A stretch of 64,000 nucleotides of DNA from an uncultured Acetatifactor sp. (GTDB taxonomy: Bacteria; Bacillota; Clostridia; Lachnospirales; Lachnospiraceae): assembly GCA_910578815.1 (NCBI GenBank), contig CAJTSE010000002.1:1-64000 (forward strand). Direction: 5' to 3'. The notes beneath the pieces were generated by a model. It was given only the letters and a program-made list of their open reading frames with translations. It was not told the origin of the DNA and searched no databases. This document shows, one piece after another, positions 17,670 to 25,386 of the stretch. The position numbers and the translations under genes were made by a program. Numbering within the stretch: the stretch's first letter is position 1; every line of letters begins with the position of its first letter.

Positions 17670-18712
17670 TTTTCACCCCATTCAGCCAATTCCTGTTGAA
17701 TATACTCCAGAGAAAGCAATTTCTCCCTTACCTCATCAACTGTCATGAGTCTGGTGTTATTACTGTTAAACTCCGTCAAATTATTTCTGGCAGCTTCTCC
17801 TTGCGTAAAAAACTTATCATAATTCAGCCCACGCTTATCACACGGTACTCTGTAAAAGTTCCCTAAGTCATAGGCATGTGCACATTCCTCATTTGTTAAA
17901 AGCGTCTCATACATTTTTTCTCCGTGGCGAATTCCGATCACATTGATCTCATGTCCCGGATCAAACAATTCAATAGTCGCTTTTGCTAAGGTCTCGATTG
18001 TACACGCAGGAGCCTTCTGTACCAAAATGTCTCCCGTCTCTCCATTTTCAAAAGCAAACAAAACCAATTCCACCGCCTCTGGCAGGCTCATTACAAATCG
18101 TGTCATGTCTGGTGCCGTTAGTGTAATCGGCTTTCCCTCTCTGATCTGTTCTATCCACAAAGGCACTACGGAACCACGTGAACACAAAACATTTCCATAT
18201 CTTGTACAACATATTTTTGTCTTACTTGTTGTTCGGCTTTTAGCAACTATTACCTTTTCCATCATGGCTTTTGATGTACCCATTGCATTCACAGGATACG
18301 CCGCCTTATCCGTCGAAAGACATATGATTGTCTTCACACCTTCGTCTATTGCCGCAGTAAGAACATTTTCTGTTCCAAATACATTTGTTTTTACGGATTC
18401 AAGCGGAAAAAACTCACATGACGGAACCTGCTTTAATGCAGCCGCATGGAAAATATAATCTACTCCATGTATTGCACTTTTTACTGACTGCAGATCCCTT
18501 ACATCTCCAATATAAAACTGTAGCTTATCTGCATATTCCGGATACTTGGCTTGATACTCGTGACGCATATCATCCTGCTTTTTTTCATCCCTTGAAAAAA
18601 TTCTTATCTCGCCGATCTCCGTCCGTAAAAAACTGTTCAGCACCGTATTGCCAAAGGAACCCGTTCCTCCCGTAATCATTAATACTTTATTTTTGAATAT
18701 CTCTTTTTGCAC
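17666..18712 (-). CDS. UDP-GlcNAc 4,6-dehydratase/epimerase (FnlA/CapE/WbvB-like)
   Basis: The 348-residue extended SDR has the NAD motif TGGTGSFGNTV (residues 14-24), an HAAALKQVPSCE segment and the STDKAAYPVNAMGTSK block in which Met replaces the usual catalytic Tyr, the hallmark of the FnlA/CapE/FlaA1 group. Enzymes of this soluble subgroup convert UDP-GlcNAc to 4-keto-6-deoxy sugars with inversion at C5 and sometimes C3. Translation starts at GTG, which overlaps the stop of the preceding glycosyltransferase (TAGTG). It is the first step of the L-sugar branch completed by the next two genes. Confidence 0.9.
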   Translation of the reverse strand: MQKEIFKNKVLMITGGTGSFGNTVLNSFLRTEIGEIRIFSRDEKKQDDMRHEYQAKYPEYADKLQFYIGDVRDLQSVKSAIHGVDYIFHAAALKQVPSCEFFPLESVKTNVFGTENVLTAAIDEGVKTIICLSTDKAAYPVNAMGTSKAMMEKVIVAKSRTTSKTKICCTRYGNVLCSRGSVVPLWIEQIREGKPITLTAPDMTRFVMSLPEAVELVLFAFENGETGDILVQKAPACTIETLAKATIELFDPGHEINVIGIRHGEKMYETLLTNEECAHAYDLGNFYRVPCDKRGLNYDKFFTQGEAARNNLTEFNSNNTRLMTVDEVREKLLSLEYIQQELAEWGEK

Positions 18713-19929
18713 TAAATATAAGCCTCCATTCTATCTAATAAGTTTTTCTTATCAAAATTCGCTTTATAGTAAGCTGACGCATTTATAGATAACCTTTCCC
18801 TTTCTTTATCACTAAGGGAAATAAATTGCTTCATATTACAAACCAGCCCCTTGGCATCACCAGCTCCGCTGCAAAAGCCGCAGTCTGCTTCTTTGATAAT
18901 GTCCTGCACCTCACCGTCTGCTGAAACCAGTACAGGCATACCGCAGGCAAGGCAGGATTGGGTCTTAGCCGGAATTGTCATTGCATACACCTCGCTTTTT
19001 GACAATATGATAAGCGCTGCATCACTCCAGGCCAAATAAAAAGGGATTTCTTCTGCCGGCTTCCTTGTTATAAAGTTAAAATAATCTGCCACATCTGCCT
19101 GCTCAATATGCCTTTTCAATTCTCCCTCATACCTTCCGTTACCTATTAGGTTAAATCGTACGCTTATTTCTTCCTTCTTCAGCATCTGCGCCGCTCGCAC
19201 TAACACATCTAATCCTTGTGCCGATCCTATATTCCCGGCAAATGTAAAATTAACCACACCATCATCCGGTATTTCCAGCTGTTTTTTCCGAACAGCCCTT
19301 GTATAAAACTCTTCTGCATACTGGGGCCAATACATAAGCTTCTCTTTATTTACACCGCGGGCTTCTATCTTACCAATAAAGCTTTGGGATGAAGTCAAAA
19401 TATGATTGCAGCGTTTGTAAATGTAATCTACCATTTTGCCGATCAGTCCCAAAAATAATTTATTATGTGTTCTTAGCACTGCTGCAACATTTTCCGGCCA
19501 CAAATCCGTCACGTAAAGATTACATTTCACATGATGTTTTTGCGCATACCACACACCTACCAGCGCCTGGGTCATTGGAGACACTTCATATATGAAGACA
19601 CTGTCTGCTTCCAATTTTGTTTTTCTTACCCACTTCCAGCCTTCAAATACATACGACAGGTAATTAATGGATAAATTTATTGCCCCCGTTTTTCGAGGCT
19701 TAATTGGCAGCCGGATAATCTCCACTCCATTCCATATTTCATTTCTTTTATGCTTATAATCATACCCTTCATAAAACTCACCCTGCGGATAATTCGGTAT
19801 CCCTGTTACCACAGTAACCCTGTATCCCCGTTTCACCCATTCCTGGCAAATATCGTTGATTCGAAATAGTTCAGGATGAAAATACTGCGTTATCACTAAA
19901 ATGCGCTTTCTTCTGCCTTCCGTCTTCAC
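18712..19929 (-). CDS. WbuB-like GT4 glycosyltransferase
   Basis: This 405-residue GT-B enzyme begins ILVITQYFHPELFRINDIC, a pattern of the WbuB/WcaI group, and has the donor-domain segment FTFAGNIGSAQGLDVLVRAA near residue 230 and KTQSCLACGMPVL near 325. WbuB-type enzymes transfer L-FucNAc or related L-sugars as the second residue on the lipid carrier, which matches the L-sugar genes that follow. It starts with GTG overlapping the previous stop (GTGA). It lies at the edge where base composition changes toward higher GC. Donor identity is inference. Confidence 0.87.
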   Translation of the reverse strand: MKTEGRRKRILVITQYFHPELFRINDICQEWVKRGYRVTVVTGIPNYPQGEFYEGYDYKHKRNEIWNGVEIIRLPIKPRKTGAINLSINYLSYVFEGWKWVRKTKLEADSVFIYEVSPMTQALVGVWYAQKHHVKCNLYVTDLWPENVAAVLRTHNKLFLGLIGKMVDYIYKRCNHILTSSQSFIGKIEARGVNKEKLMYWPQYAEEFYTRAVRKKQLEIPDDGVVNFTFAGNIGSAQGLDVLVRAAQMLKKEEISVRFNLIGNGRYEGELKRHIEQADVADYFNFITRKPAEEIPFYLAWSDAALIILSKSEVYAMTIPAKTQSCLACGMPVLVSADGEVQDIIKEADCGFCSGAGDAKGLVCNMKQFISLSDKERERLSINASAYYKANFDKKNLLDRMEAYI

Positions 19930-21830
19930 TTCTCTGTCCCCGTAATGGATGCCTTTACATCAAAGATCTGATACTCAAGGCCCTCATATTTAGATATTCC
20001 CTTGCTGTATACCGCGTTTCCAAACGCTTTATTCACCAGCCCCGATACCATCCCAGGCATATGACCTCCTATCACAACTGCAGGCCTTAACAGCTTTGTC
20101 AACCAGATCCTCTTCCCTGCAGCACCGGCAATCTCCTTCACCATTTCAGCTGTCTTCACATACTCTCTGTTCTGCGGGAAATACACTCCCCCCTCTCCGG
20201 ACAGCATCAGCTTACACAAAAACTCACACAGATTGCCCACATACAGCATAGACCGCCTGTTCTCCACATCTGGAAAAATCGGCAGACGCTTTGCTATCTT
20301 TGCAAGCAGCGGGTAATTCCCTTTACTTCCCTTTCCGTATATCATCGGCGGCCGCAAAACCGCTGTCTTAAAGCTCTCCGAAGAAAACTTGCGCACCCCC
20401 TGGTCCGCCTGCCACTTACTGTCCCCGTAAAAGTTGGACGGGGCCGGCACCGTCTTATCATCAATTACCTTTTCTTTTCCATAGGGGGCTGAATCTCCAT
20501 ATATAATCATGGATGACATAAACACAAACTGTCCCACGCCCTCTGCTTTTGCTTTCTTTGCTGTCTCGACTGCCAGATCCCTGTTGACCGCATAATATTT
20601 CTGCTTCTCTTCTTCCGAAACCTTCCCTACGTCCGCATGAGCAATACCTGCCACATGAAATACCACATCATAAAAAGAAAAATCCCTTTCCTTCCAGCCC
20701 GGATCCCGCATATCCACCGTATCAACCGTAAAGTTTAAGGGATAATGCTCCTTTGCATAAGCTTCAAAGGATTCCCCGATATAAGATCCGGCCCCGGTAA
20801 TCAGCACTCGCTTTTTATTGTTTTCACCGGTATCTATGTTAAAATGCTTTAAATACCCGTAATCTTCAAATCCGGCATCCACTGCATCGATAGAACTTCC
20901 TCTCCCGTCTGCTGTTTCATCCCCGCTTACAGCCGCCGGCCCCTTCTCCGGTACGGCTCTCTTCTTCAATTCTCCCGTTCCGCCTTCCACCACACCTTCG
21001 CTCCCAAGTACGGACGTTACCGTCCCCAGAAAACACTTCAAATCAAAAAGCAGGGCCTTCCTGCCTCCCTGCCGTAATTCCTTCACATATTCTCCGTCCA
21101 ATCCTGCCTTGTCCGCTATTTCCAGCTCGTCCCTCCCATTGATCTGCGCCCAGCCGGTCAATCCGGGCAGAATATCGTTTGCACCGTATTGTTCCCTCTC
21201 CGCCACCAGATCAGCCTGATTCCACAGGGCCGGCCTTGGGCCGATGATGCTCATCCTGCCCCGGAATATATCCCAGATCTGAGGCAGCTCGTCCAGACTG
21301 TATTTCCGCAGGAACTTCCCCACGCGGGTAATGTACTGCTCCGGATTTTCCAGCTGGTGCGTGGGAATATCATGAGGCGTCTTCCTCTTCATGGAACGAA
21401 ACTTATGAAGCATAAAGAACTGCTTATCTTTTCCTACACGCTTTTGCGTAAACAGCACCGGTCCCGGATCATCCATCACGATTGCCAGTGAAACAGCGGC
21501 AAATACAGGACTTAAAACCACCAGCCCCAAAAAGCTCAGCATCCGGTCTATTCCCGGCTTAACCCTGCCCTCGTAAACGCTGATCTGTCTCCTGTTCTGC
21601 TTTCCCTGCCGCTTGCACCGGCATTCTTCCTGTCCCTGAATCCGGCATTTCCCCTGCATTTCCTCCGGAGATTCCTTCCGCGCCTTATCCTGACCGGCCG
21701 GAGAAATATACGGGTTATCGGCATTTACCGACCCGTCTTCCGTTCTCCTTTTTGCAGCCGCCCTTAGAAGGACATATACGCCGCATATCCCGGCACCAAT
21801 CGTTATTCCTTTCTTCCGAACATTTTTCAA
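19926..21830 (-). CDS. Phosphoglycosyltransferase fused to an NDP-sugar reductase
   Basis: The 634-residue protein has two enzymes in one chain. A short N-terminal membrane segment (residues 8-23) and a charged linker lead to a monotopic phosphoglycosyltransferase (about 92-285) with VLFTQKRVG, the catalytic Asp180-Glu181 pair in SLDELPQ, and GPRP. An SDR domain (about 340-634) follows, with GAGSYIG (346-352) and Tyr468/Lys472. The first half would start repeat-unit synthesis by moving a sugar phosphate to undecaprenyl phosphate. The second half resembles WbpV/WcaG-like 4-ketoreductases, which make the type of 6-deoxy-HexNAc donor that such transferases use. The start is TTG at 21830 with GGAGG eight bases before it. 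It is the first biosynthetic gene after loaP. Confidence 0.88.
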   Translation of the reverse strand: MKNVRKKGITIGAGICGVYVLLRAAAKRRTEDGSVNADNPYISPAGQDKARKESPEEMQGKCRIQGQEECRCKRQGKQNRRQISVYEGRVKPGIDRMLSFLGLVVLSPVFAAVSLAIVMDDPGPVLFTQKRVGKDKQFFMLHKFRSMKRKTPHDIPTHQLENPEQYITRVGKFLRKYSLDELPQIWDIFRGRMSIIGPRPALWNQADLVAEREQYGANDILPGLTGWAQINGRDELEIADKAGLDGEYVKELRQGGRKALLFDLKCFLGTVTSVLGSEGVVEGGTGELKKRAVPEKGPAAVSGDETADGRGSSIDAVDAGFEDYGYLKHFNIDTGENNKKRVLITGAGSYIGESFEAYAKEHYPLNFTVDTVDMRDPGWKERDFSFYDVVFHVAGIAHADVGKVSEEEKQKYYAVNRDLAVETAKKAKAEGVGQFVFMSSMIIYGDSAPYGKEKVIDDKTVPAPSNFYGDSKWQADQGVRKFSSESFKTAVLRPPMIYGKGSKGNYPLLAKIAKRLPIFPDVENRRSMLYVGNLCEFLCKLMLSGEGGVYFPQNREYVKTAEMVKEIAGAAGKRIWLTKLLRPAVVIGGHMPGMVSGLVNKAFGNAVYSKGISKYEGLEYQIFDVKASITGTEK

Positions 21831-21917
21831 TCAGAGATTCCTCCATCCATGCTATATTTAAGCAATCTGCATTTCTCTTCCATACCAGTCCCCATCGCAT
21901 ACCATGAGCAATAAAAT

Positions 21918-21935
21918 AAGCGCCTCTCGGCGCTC
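21918..21935 (-). promoter_or_regulatory. Hairpin between loaP and the first biosynthetic gene; candidate LoaP target or attenuator
   Basis: On the minus strand GAGCGCC-GAGA-GGCGCTT forms a stem with at least six perfect pairs closed by a GNRA-type tetraloop, followed by a T-rich run (TTATTTTATT). LoaP proteins act through an RNA hairpin in the leader of their own operon, so this is the obvious candidate. It may instead be the terminator that LoaP overrides. Confidence 0.5.
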
Positions 21936-21980
21936 AAAAACTTTACATACTTTATATCTCTTATATTAATTCTTTAATGC

Positions 21981-22511
21981 TTATTTCTTTTCCACCATCT
22001 CAATTCCCAGATGAATAACCGTCATTCTTCCCATAAATTCCACTTCAACCTCTGCTATTCGCTTATGCAGATTAATTCTTTTAATCATTCCTTCCATATT
22101 CTGCAACGGCCCGGAAAGAATCCTGATTTCATCATTTTCGTCTATTTCGATCTGCGAAAGTGGAACCTCCCCGGTAATCATGCCGTCCTGTCCTGCGGAA
22201 ACAAGTGCTTCCAGCCATTCCGTCTCCTGTTCGGTAAGTGGAGTGACATATTCCATGTTCCACCCCAGAAACTTTGTCAGCATGGGAATACCCTTTAAAG
22301 CCAAGTAAAGCTCTTCCGCATTTTCACTGCTCATAAACACATATCCAGGCAGCAGCTTTTCATGCCTGTCCATCCACTCCCCACGAAACTTTTTTCTCAC
22401 ACAGCGCACAGGATGAAAACAAGATGAAAACAACTTATCCGCGATTCTTTTCATAATATATGCTTCTGTGTCTGCCTCTTTTCCTGGTGCCACCTGCAGC
22501 ACATAATACAT
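21981..22511 (-). CDS. loaP: LoaP, NusG-type processive antiterminator
   Basis: The 176-residue protein starts MYYVLQVAPGKEAD, typical of a NusG N-terminal domain, with LPGYVFMSS near residue 70. It ends in a KOW-type domain (SGPLQNMEGMIKRINLHKR). NusG paralogs placed before long Firmicute biosynthetic operons form the LoaP group, which makes RNA polymerase read through terminators. I placed the start at the ATG at 22511 because GGAGG lies eight bases upstream; the frame extends five codons further to a GTG. About 22 kb of genes on the same strand follow without an obvious strong terminator until position 163, which fits a processive antiterminator. Confidence 0.9.
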   Translation of the reverse strand: MYYVLQVAPGKEADTEAYIMKRIADKLFSSCFHPVRCVRKKFRGEWMDRHEKLLPGYVFMSSENAEELYLALKGIPMLTKFLGWNMEYVTPLTEQETEWLEALVSAGQDGMITGEVPLSQIEIDENDEIRILSGPLQNMEGMIKRINLHKRIAEVEVEFMGRMTVIHLGIEMVEKK

Positions 22512-22808
22512 CGCCATATCCTCCACACTATGAGCAATCCATAGTCACGTTCCCGCGGTATGCCATAGCATAGAGCCTTTTAGGGTAAGCTCCGCCATTT
22601 ATGCCCGGCAGACACATTCTGCCACAACACAATATATGTCGATGCCCCCTGTTTCCGGGAATTTTTCCTGCATCCGAATATGTGATACCATCAAAGGCTC
22701 AAGTGCCCATGCTTCAAGAACCTCTGAAATGATATTTTGTACCAATGAGATTTTATCACTCTGTACTAAAAAAAGCAAGACTAACTTTCCCTCTATTGCC
22801 CAGGCGTT
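22512..22808. other. Intergenic stretch upstream of loaP
   Basis: No promoter for loaP could be placed with confidence. The minus strand is open from 22895 to a stop at 22599 (about 95 codons) but has no start codon with a ribosome site and no recognisable family. It may be the tail of a decayed gene. It overlaps the plus-strand promoter at 22809. Confidence 0.4.
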
Positions 22809-22837
22809 TTGAACAATTAAAACTAATATTGTAAAAT
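22809..22837 (+). promoter_or_regulatory. SigA-type promoter for the two-TM orphan protein
   Basis: TTGAAC and TAAAAT are separated by 17 bases. Transcription would start near 22844, giving an 80-base leader before the ATG at 22925. Confidence 0.7.
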
Positions 22838-22924
22838 ACTGGAATAATAACTCGAAATATGGTACACTGTCTATGAACGTAACGAAATGCCAGCATTAAA
22901 AATCAACTTTGGAGGGCTATAACA

Positions 22925-23584
22925 ATGAAACGGAAGAATACCTTTTTTGCAATCGTCTCAGCAGTTGTTCCTGTTGCCGTCAGCGAACTGATTCAAAAAA
23001 CATCGACAGACATACCATCCTGGCTGAAGGTGATTATTTCCCTTGTTATTTCTTTCTGCATTTTATGGATCATCCAATTCTTTTTAAATAGATACAGTCG
23101 GCTAAATAAATATTGCGGCCAGTGGGTTGAAGAAATGACACAGTATAACGCTAAGGATGAGCCTGGGGACAAGTTTATCGGAATCGGAATCATTCGACAC
23201 GATCACACTACAGACGAACATACCTTTATCGGTAAAACATATACTCTGTCCGGCATCGAAATGTTTTCATGGTCTATTGATTACTTACGGGCAGATCAGG
23301 ATTCCTCCATGCAATATGTCTGCCTTGTCCAAAATCCGCTTGAACGTTCGATTGGACAGATTACTTTTCACAGCAAAAATGAATGCGAGGGCCTTATTTG
23401 GTGCATGAATGGCATCTCCTATAAATACAACGCTTACCGCATTACCTCTAAAATGATTATAAACCTGGAGCTTAGTAAGCTATTAAAAATATTCCAAAGA
23501 AATCCGTTTTATAAGGGAATGATAATCAGTCAAAGAAGCTGCCCTGACTTTGTACGGAGATACAGCGAAAAAATTTTTAATTAG
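22925..23584 (+). CDS. Two-TM protein with beta-rich domain, possibly Cap15-like
   Basis: The 219-residue protein has two N-terminal membrane segments (about 7-24 and 33-53) and then a soluble domain starting YCGQWVEEM, predicted by eye to be beta-strand rich, with alternating polar and hydrophobic residues to about 180. This layout matches the SMODS-associated 2TM/beta-barrel effectors (Cap15) of CBASS defence. No cyclic-nucleotide synthase gene is adjacent, so it would be an orphan. A GGAGGG ribosome site lies about nine bases before the ATG. It is the only plus-strand gene in the first 27 kb and has its own promoter. The Cap15 link is a guess from architecture; it may simply be an uncharacterised membrane protein. 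Confidence 0.6.
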   Translation: MKRKNTFFAIVSAVVPVAVSELIQKTSTDIPSWLKVIISLVISFCILWIIQFFLNRYSRLNKYCGQWVEEMTQYNAKDEPGDKFIGIGIIRHDHTTDEHTFIGKTYTLSGIEMFSWSIDYLRADQDSSMQYVCLVQNPLERSIGQITFHSKNECEGLIWCMNGISYKYNAYRITSKMIINLELSKLLKIFQRNPFYKGMIISQRSCPDFVRRYSEKIFN

Positions 23585-23592
23585 CAATGCCC

Positions 23593-25380
23593 TTACCTGC
23601 CCTCCACAATCCACAGAAACTCCGACTCTTTCCTGGTCTCCCAGTCATACTCTTCTTTCACCCAATCCGAGATAAAGCCTGGAGTTTCTTCCATCGCCTG
23701 AAAATATCCCTTGTCAATGACGATCACCTCCGGCTTCTTTTCCGGATTCATCTCATAGTATTTCAGATACCGCTCATCAAAAACCGGCGTACTGATAACC
23801 GAGGGGGCACATACCTCCATATGATTCATCAAATAGACGATCGGCAGCTCTCTGCCGATATATAAAGCCTTAGTCTCCGGCTCCAGATTCTCTTCTATAA
23901 AAAGATAATCGCTATTGTATTGAAAACCTGTCATATAGGAGCAATAAACATTCTTTGCCGCCCCATACAAAGCCTTCTGCTTTACTAAGAAAACATTAGC
24001 CGGCATTCCTTCATCGGCCCGCACCAAATACCCTCTGGCTCCGATCAAAAACAGGACCCACAGCAGAGGCAGCACCACCCCTTGGAATAAGCCCGCTGCC
24101 TGATGTTGAATCTTTGCGCTCTTCGCCGAATCGGCTTCTAACGGAGTCACCGCTTTCCCCGCAATCATCTCCTGTCCGCTTCTGTTGTCACACCAGAACA
24201 AAAGGGCTGCCAGCATACCGGGGAGCAAATGTACAAAGGAAGCCTTCAGGTCCAGATTCGTCAACAGCAGCACCGCTCCAAAACCCGCCAGAGAAGGCAG
24301 CCAGGCCAGGCCATACAGGGTATTCCGACTGCGCTTTTTCTCTTCTGACCCTGTATAATATAAAAACCCTCCCATGGCATACAATACCAGATAATGCAGC
24401 TGGGGATGCACCGTTGGCGTGTGTTCAAAAAGCCACAGCCGAACCTGATCGGCAGCGGCAATGCACAAAACCGCTAAAAAAATGCTGCTGCCCTTCCCCC
24501 GAAAAGCCTCCTTCAGCCCAATCCCTCTATAAACAGCCTTATATATCATACAAAGAATGCTCAGCCCGATCAGCAGATAGATCAAAAGAAATACCGCCAG
24601 CCCGGCAGCCTCCCTGCAATAGGCACACAGCTTCTCCCAAATACCTGCGTTATGTGTGGGATCTGAAAGGATCTGCTTCATGTATAGACCAAATTCTGAA
24701 AATGAAAGCCCGGAAAAGAGAGATACCATAAAAACAGCGGCGCCTGCCGCACAGGTCAAAGCCAACAGTACCGCTCCACGCCGCTCTCTTCTTCCCAGCC
24801 ATATCACATAGGGGATAAACAGCATCGCACAGGAGGGATATGCCAAAACGGTAAAGCACAGTGCCAACCCCGCCAAAACACAGTAACGACTCTTTCTTTT
24901 TTTTTCAAAGGAATAAAGACAAAGAATGGCCAATATCCAAAACAGAAGCTGCTGATTGGCAAATTCAGGAGTCACGATCCACTTAGGTAAAGTGTGAAAA
25001 AGCACAAAAGCCGTCAACATTGCCGGACGTGTACCGTATTCTGAACGCATCACCCGATACCATAAAAAACTGACCAACGCCTGAAAAAGAATACCTGCCG
25101 TCCGCAAATATAAAAGTAGAAAAGCATTGTCTTTCGAAAAAAAAGAAAAAACTTTTATTAAAAGCGCAGGTAACAGCGCAGATGTCTGGTGCGGATCCCA
25201 TATTTCCCGGATCATTTGATCCCCTTTTGCCATTCGGTACGCCAGCGTCACAGCATACTGCTCGTCCGCATCCATGCCGATGATCAGACTCCTGCCCACG
25301 GCAAGAACCGATAATCCCGCCAGGACCACACATATTACAAGCCATATCCAATTAGCCCGCACGCTAAAGTTTTTCCTCAT
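23593..25380 (-). CDS. Polytopic GT-C-like glycosyltransferase
   Basis: The 595-residue membrane protein has about 11-12 hydrophobic segments and a C-terminal soluble tail. An Asp-Glu pair in the first extracytoplasmic loop (GMDADEQY near residue 36) and the following WDPHQTSALLPALL resemble GT-C enzymes of the GT39/GT83 kind, which use polyprenyl-phosphate sugars outside the membrane. Its neighbour upstream is an O-antigen-ligase-like protein in the same orientation six bases away, so the two form a unit. The precise substrate is unknown. The base composition is richer in GC than in the polysaccharide operon. Confidence 0.65.
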   Translation of the reverse strand: MRKNFSVRANWIWLVICVVLAGLSVLAVGRSLIIGMDADEQYAVTLAYRMAKGDQMIREIWDPHQTSALLPALLIKVFSFFSKDNAFLLLYLRTAGILFQALVSFLWYRVMRSEYGTRPAMLTAFVLFHTLPKWIVTPEFANQQLLFWILAILCLYSFEKKRKSRYCVLAGLALCFTVLAYPSCAMLFIPYVIWLGRRERRGAVLLALTCAAGAAVFMVSLFSGLSFSEFGLYMKQILSDPTHNAGIWEKLCAYCREAAGLAVFLLIYLLIGLSILCMIYKAVYRGIGLKEAFRGKGSSIFLAVLCIAAADQVRLWLFEHTPTVHPQLHYLVLYAMGGFLYYTGSEEKKRSRNTLYGLAWLPSLAGFGAVLLLTNLDLKASFVHLLPGMLAALLFWCDNRSGQEMIAGKAVTPLEADSAKSAKIQHQAAGLFQGVVLPLLWVLFLIGARGYLVRADEGMPANVFLVKQKALYGAAKNVYCSYMTGFQYNSDYLFIEENLEPETKALYIGRELPIVYLMNHMEVCAPSVISTPVFDERYLKYYEMNPEKKPEVIVIDKGYFQAMEETPGFISDWVKEEYDWETRKESEFLWIVEGR

Positions 25381-25386
25381 AGCCGC

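Noticed and set aside
22599..22895. Open minus-strand stretch of about 95 codons upstream of loaP
   Set aside because: No start codon with a ribosome site and no known family; it also covers a plus-strand promoter. Could be a decayed gene end, but this is not supported.
24114..24731. A 205-codon plus-strand frame in the GT-C-like gene
   Set aside because: Composition (Pro, Ser, Arg rich) and position inside a well-supported membrane protein gene mark it as a shadow.
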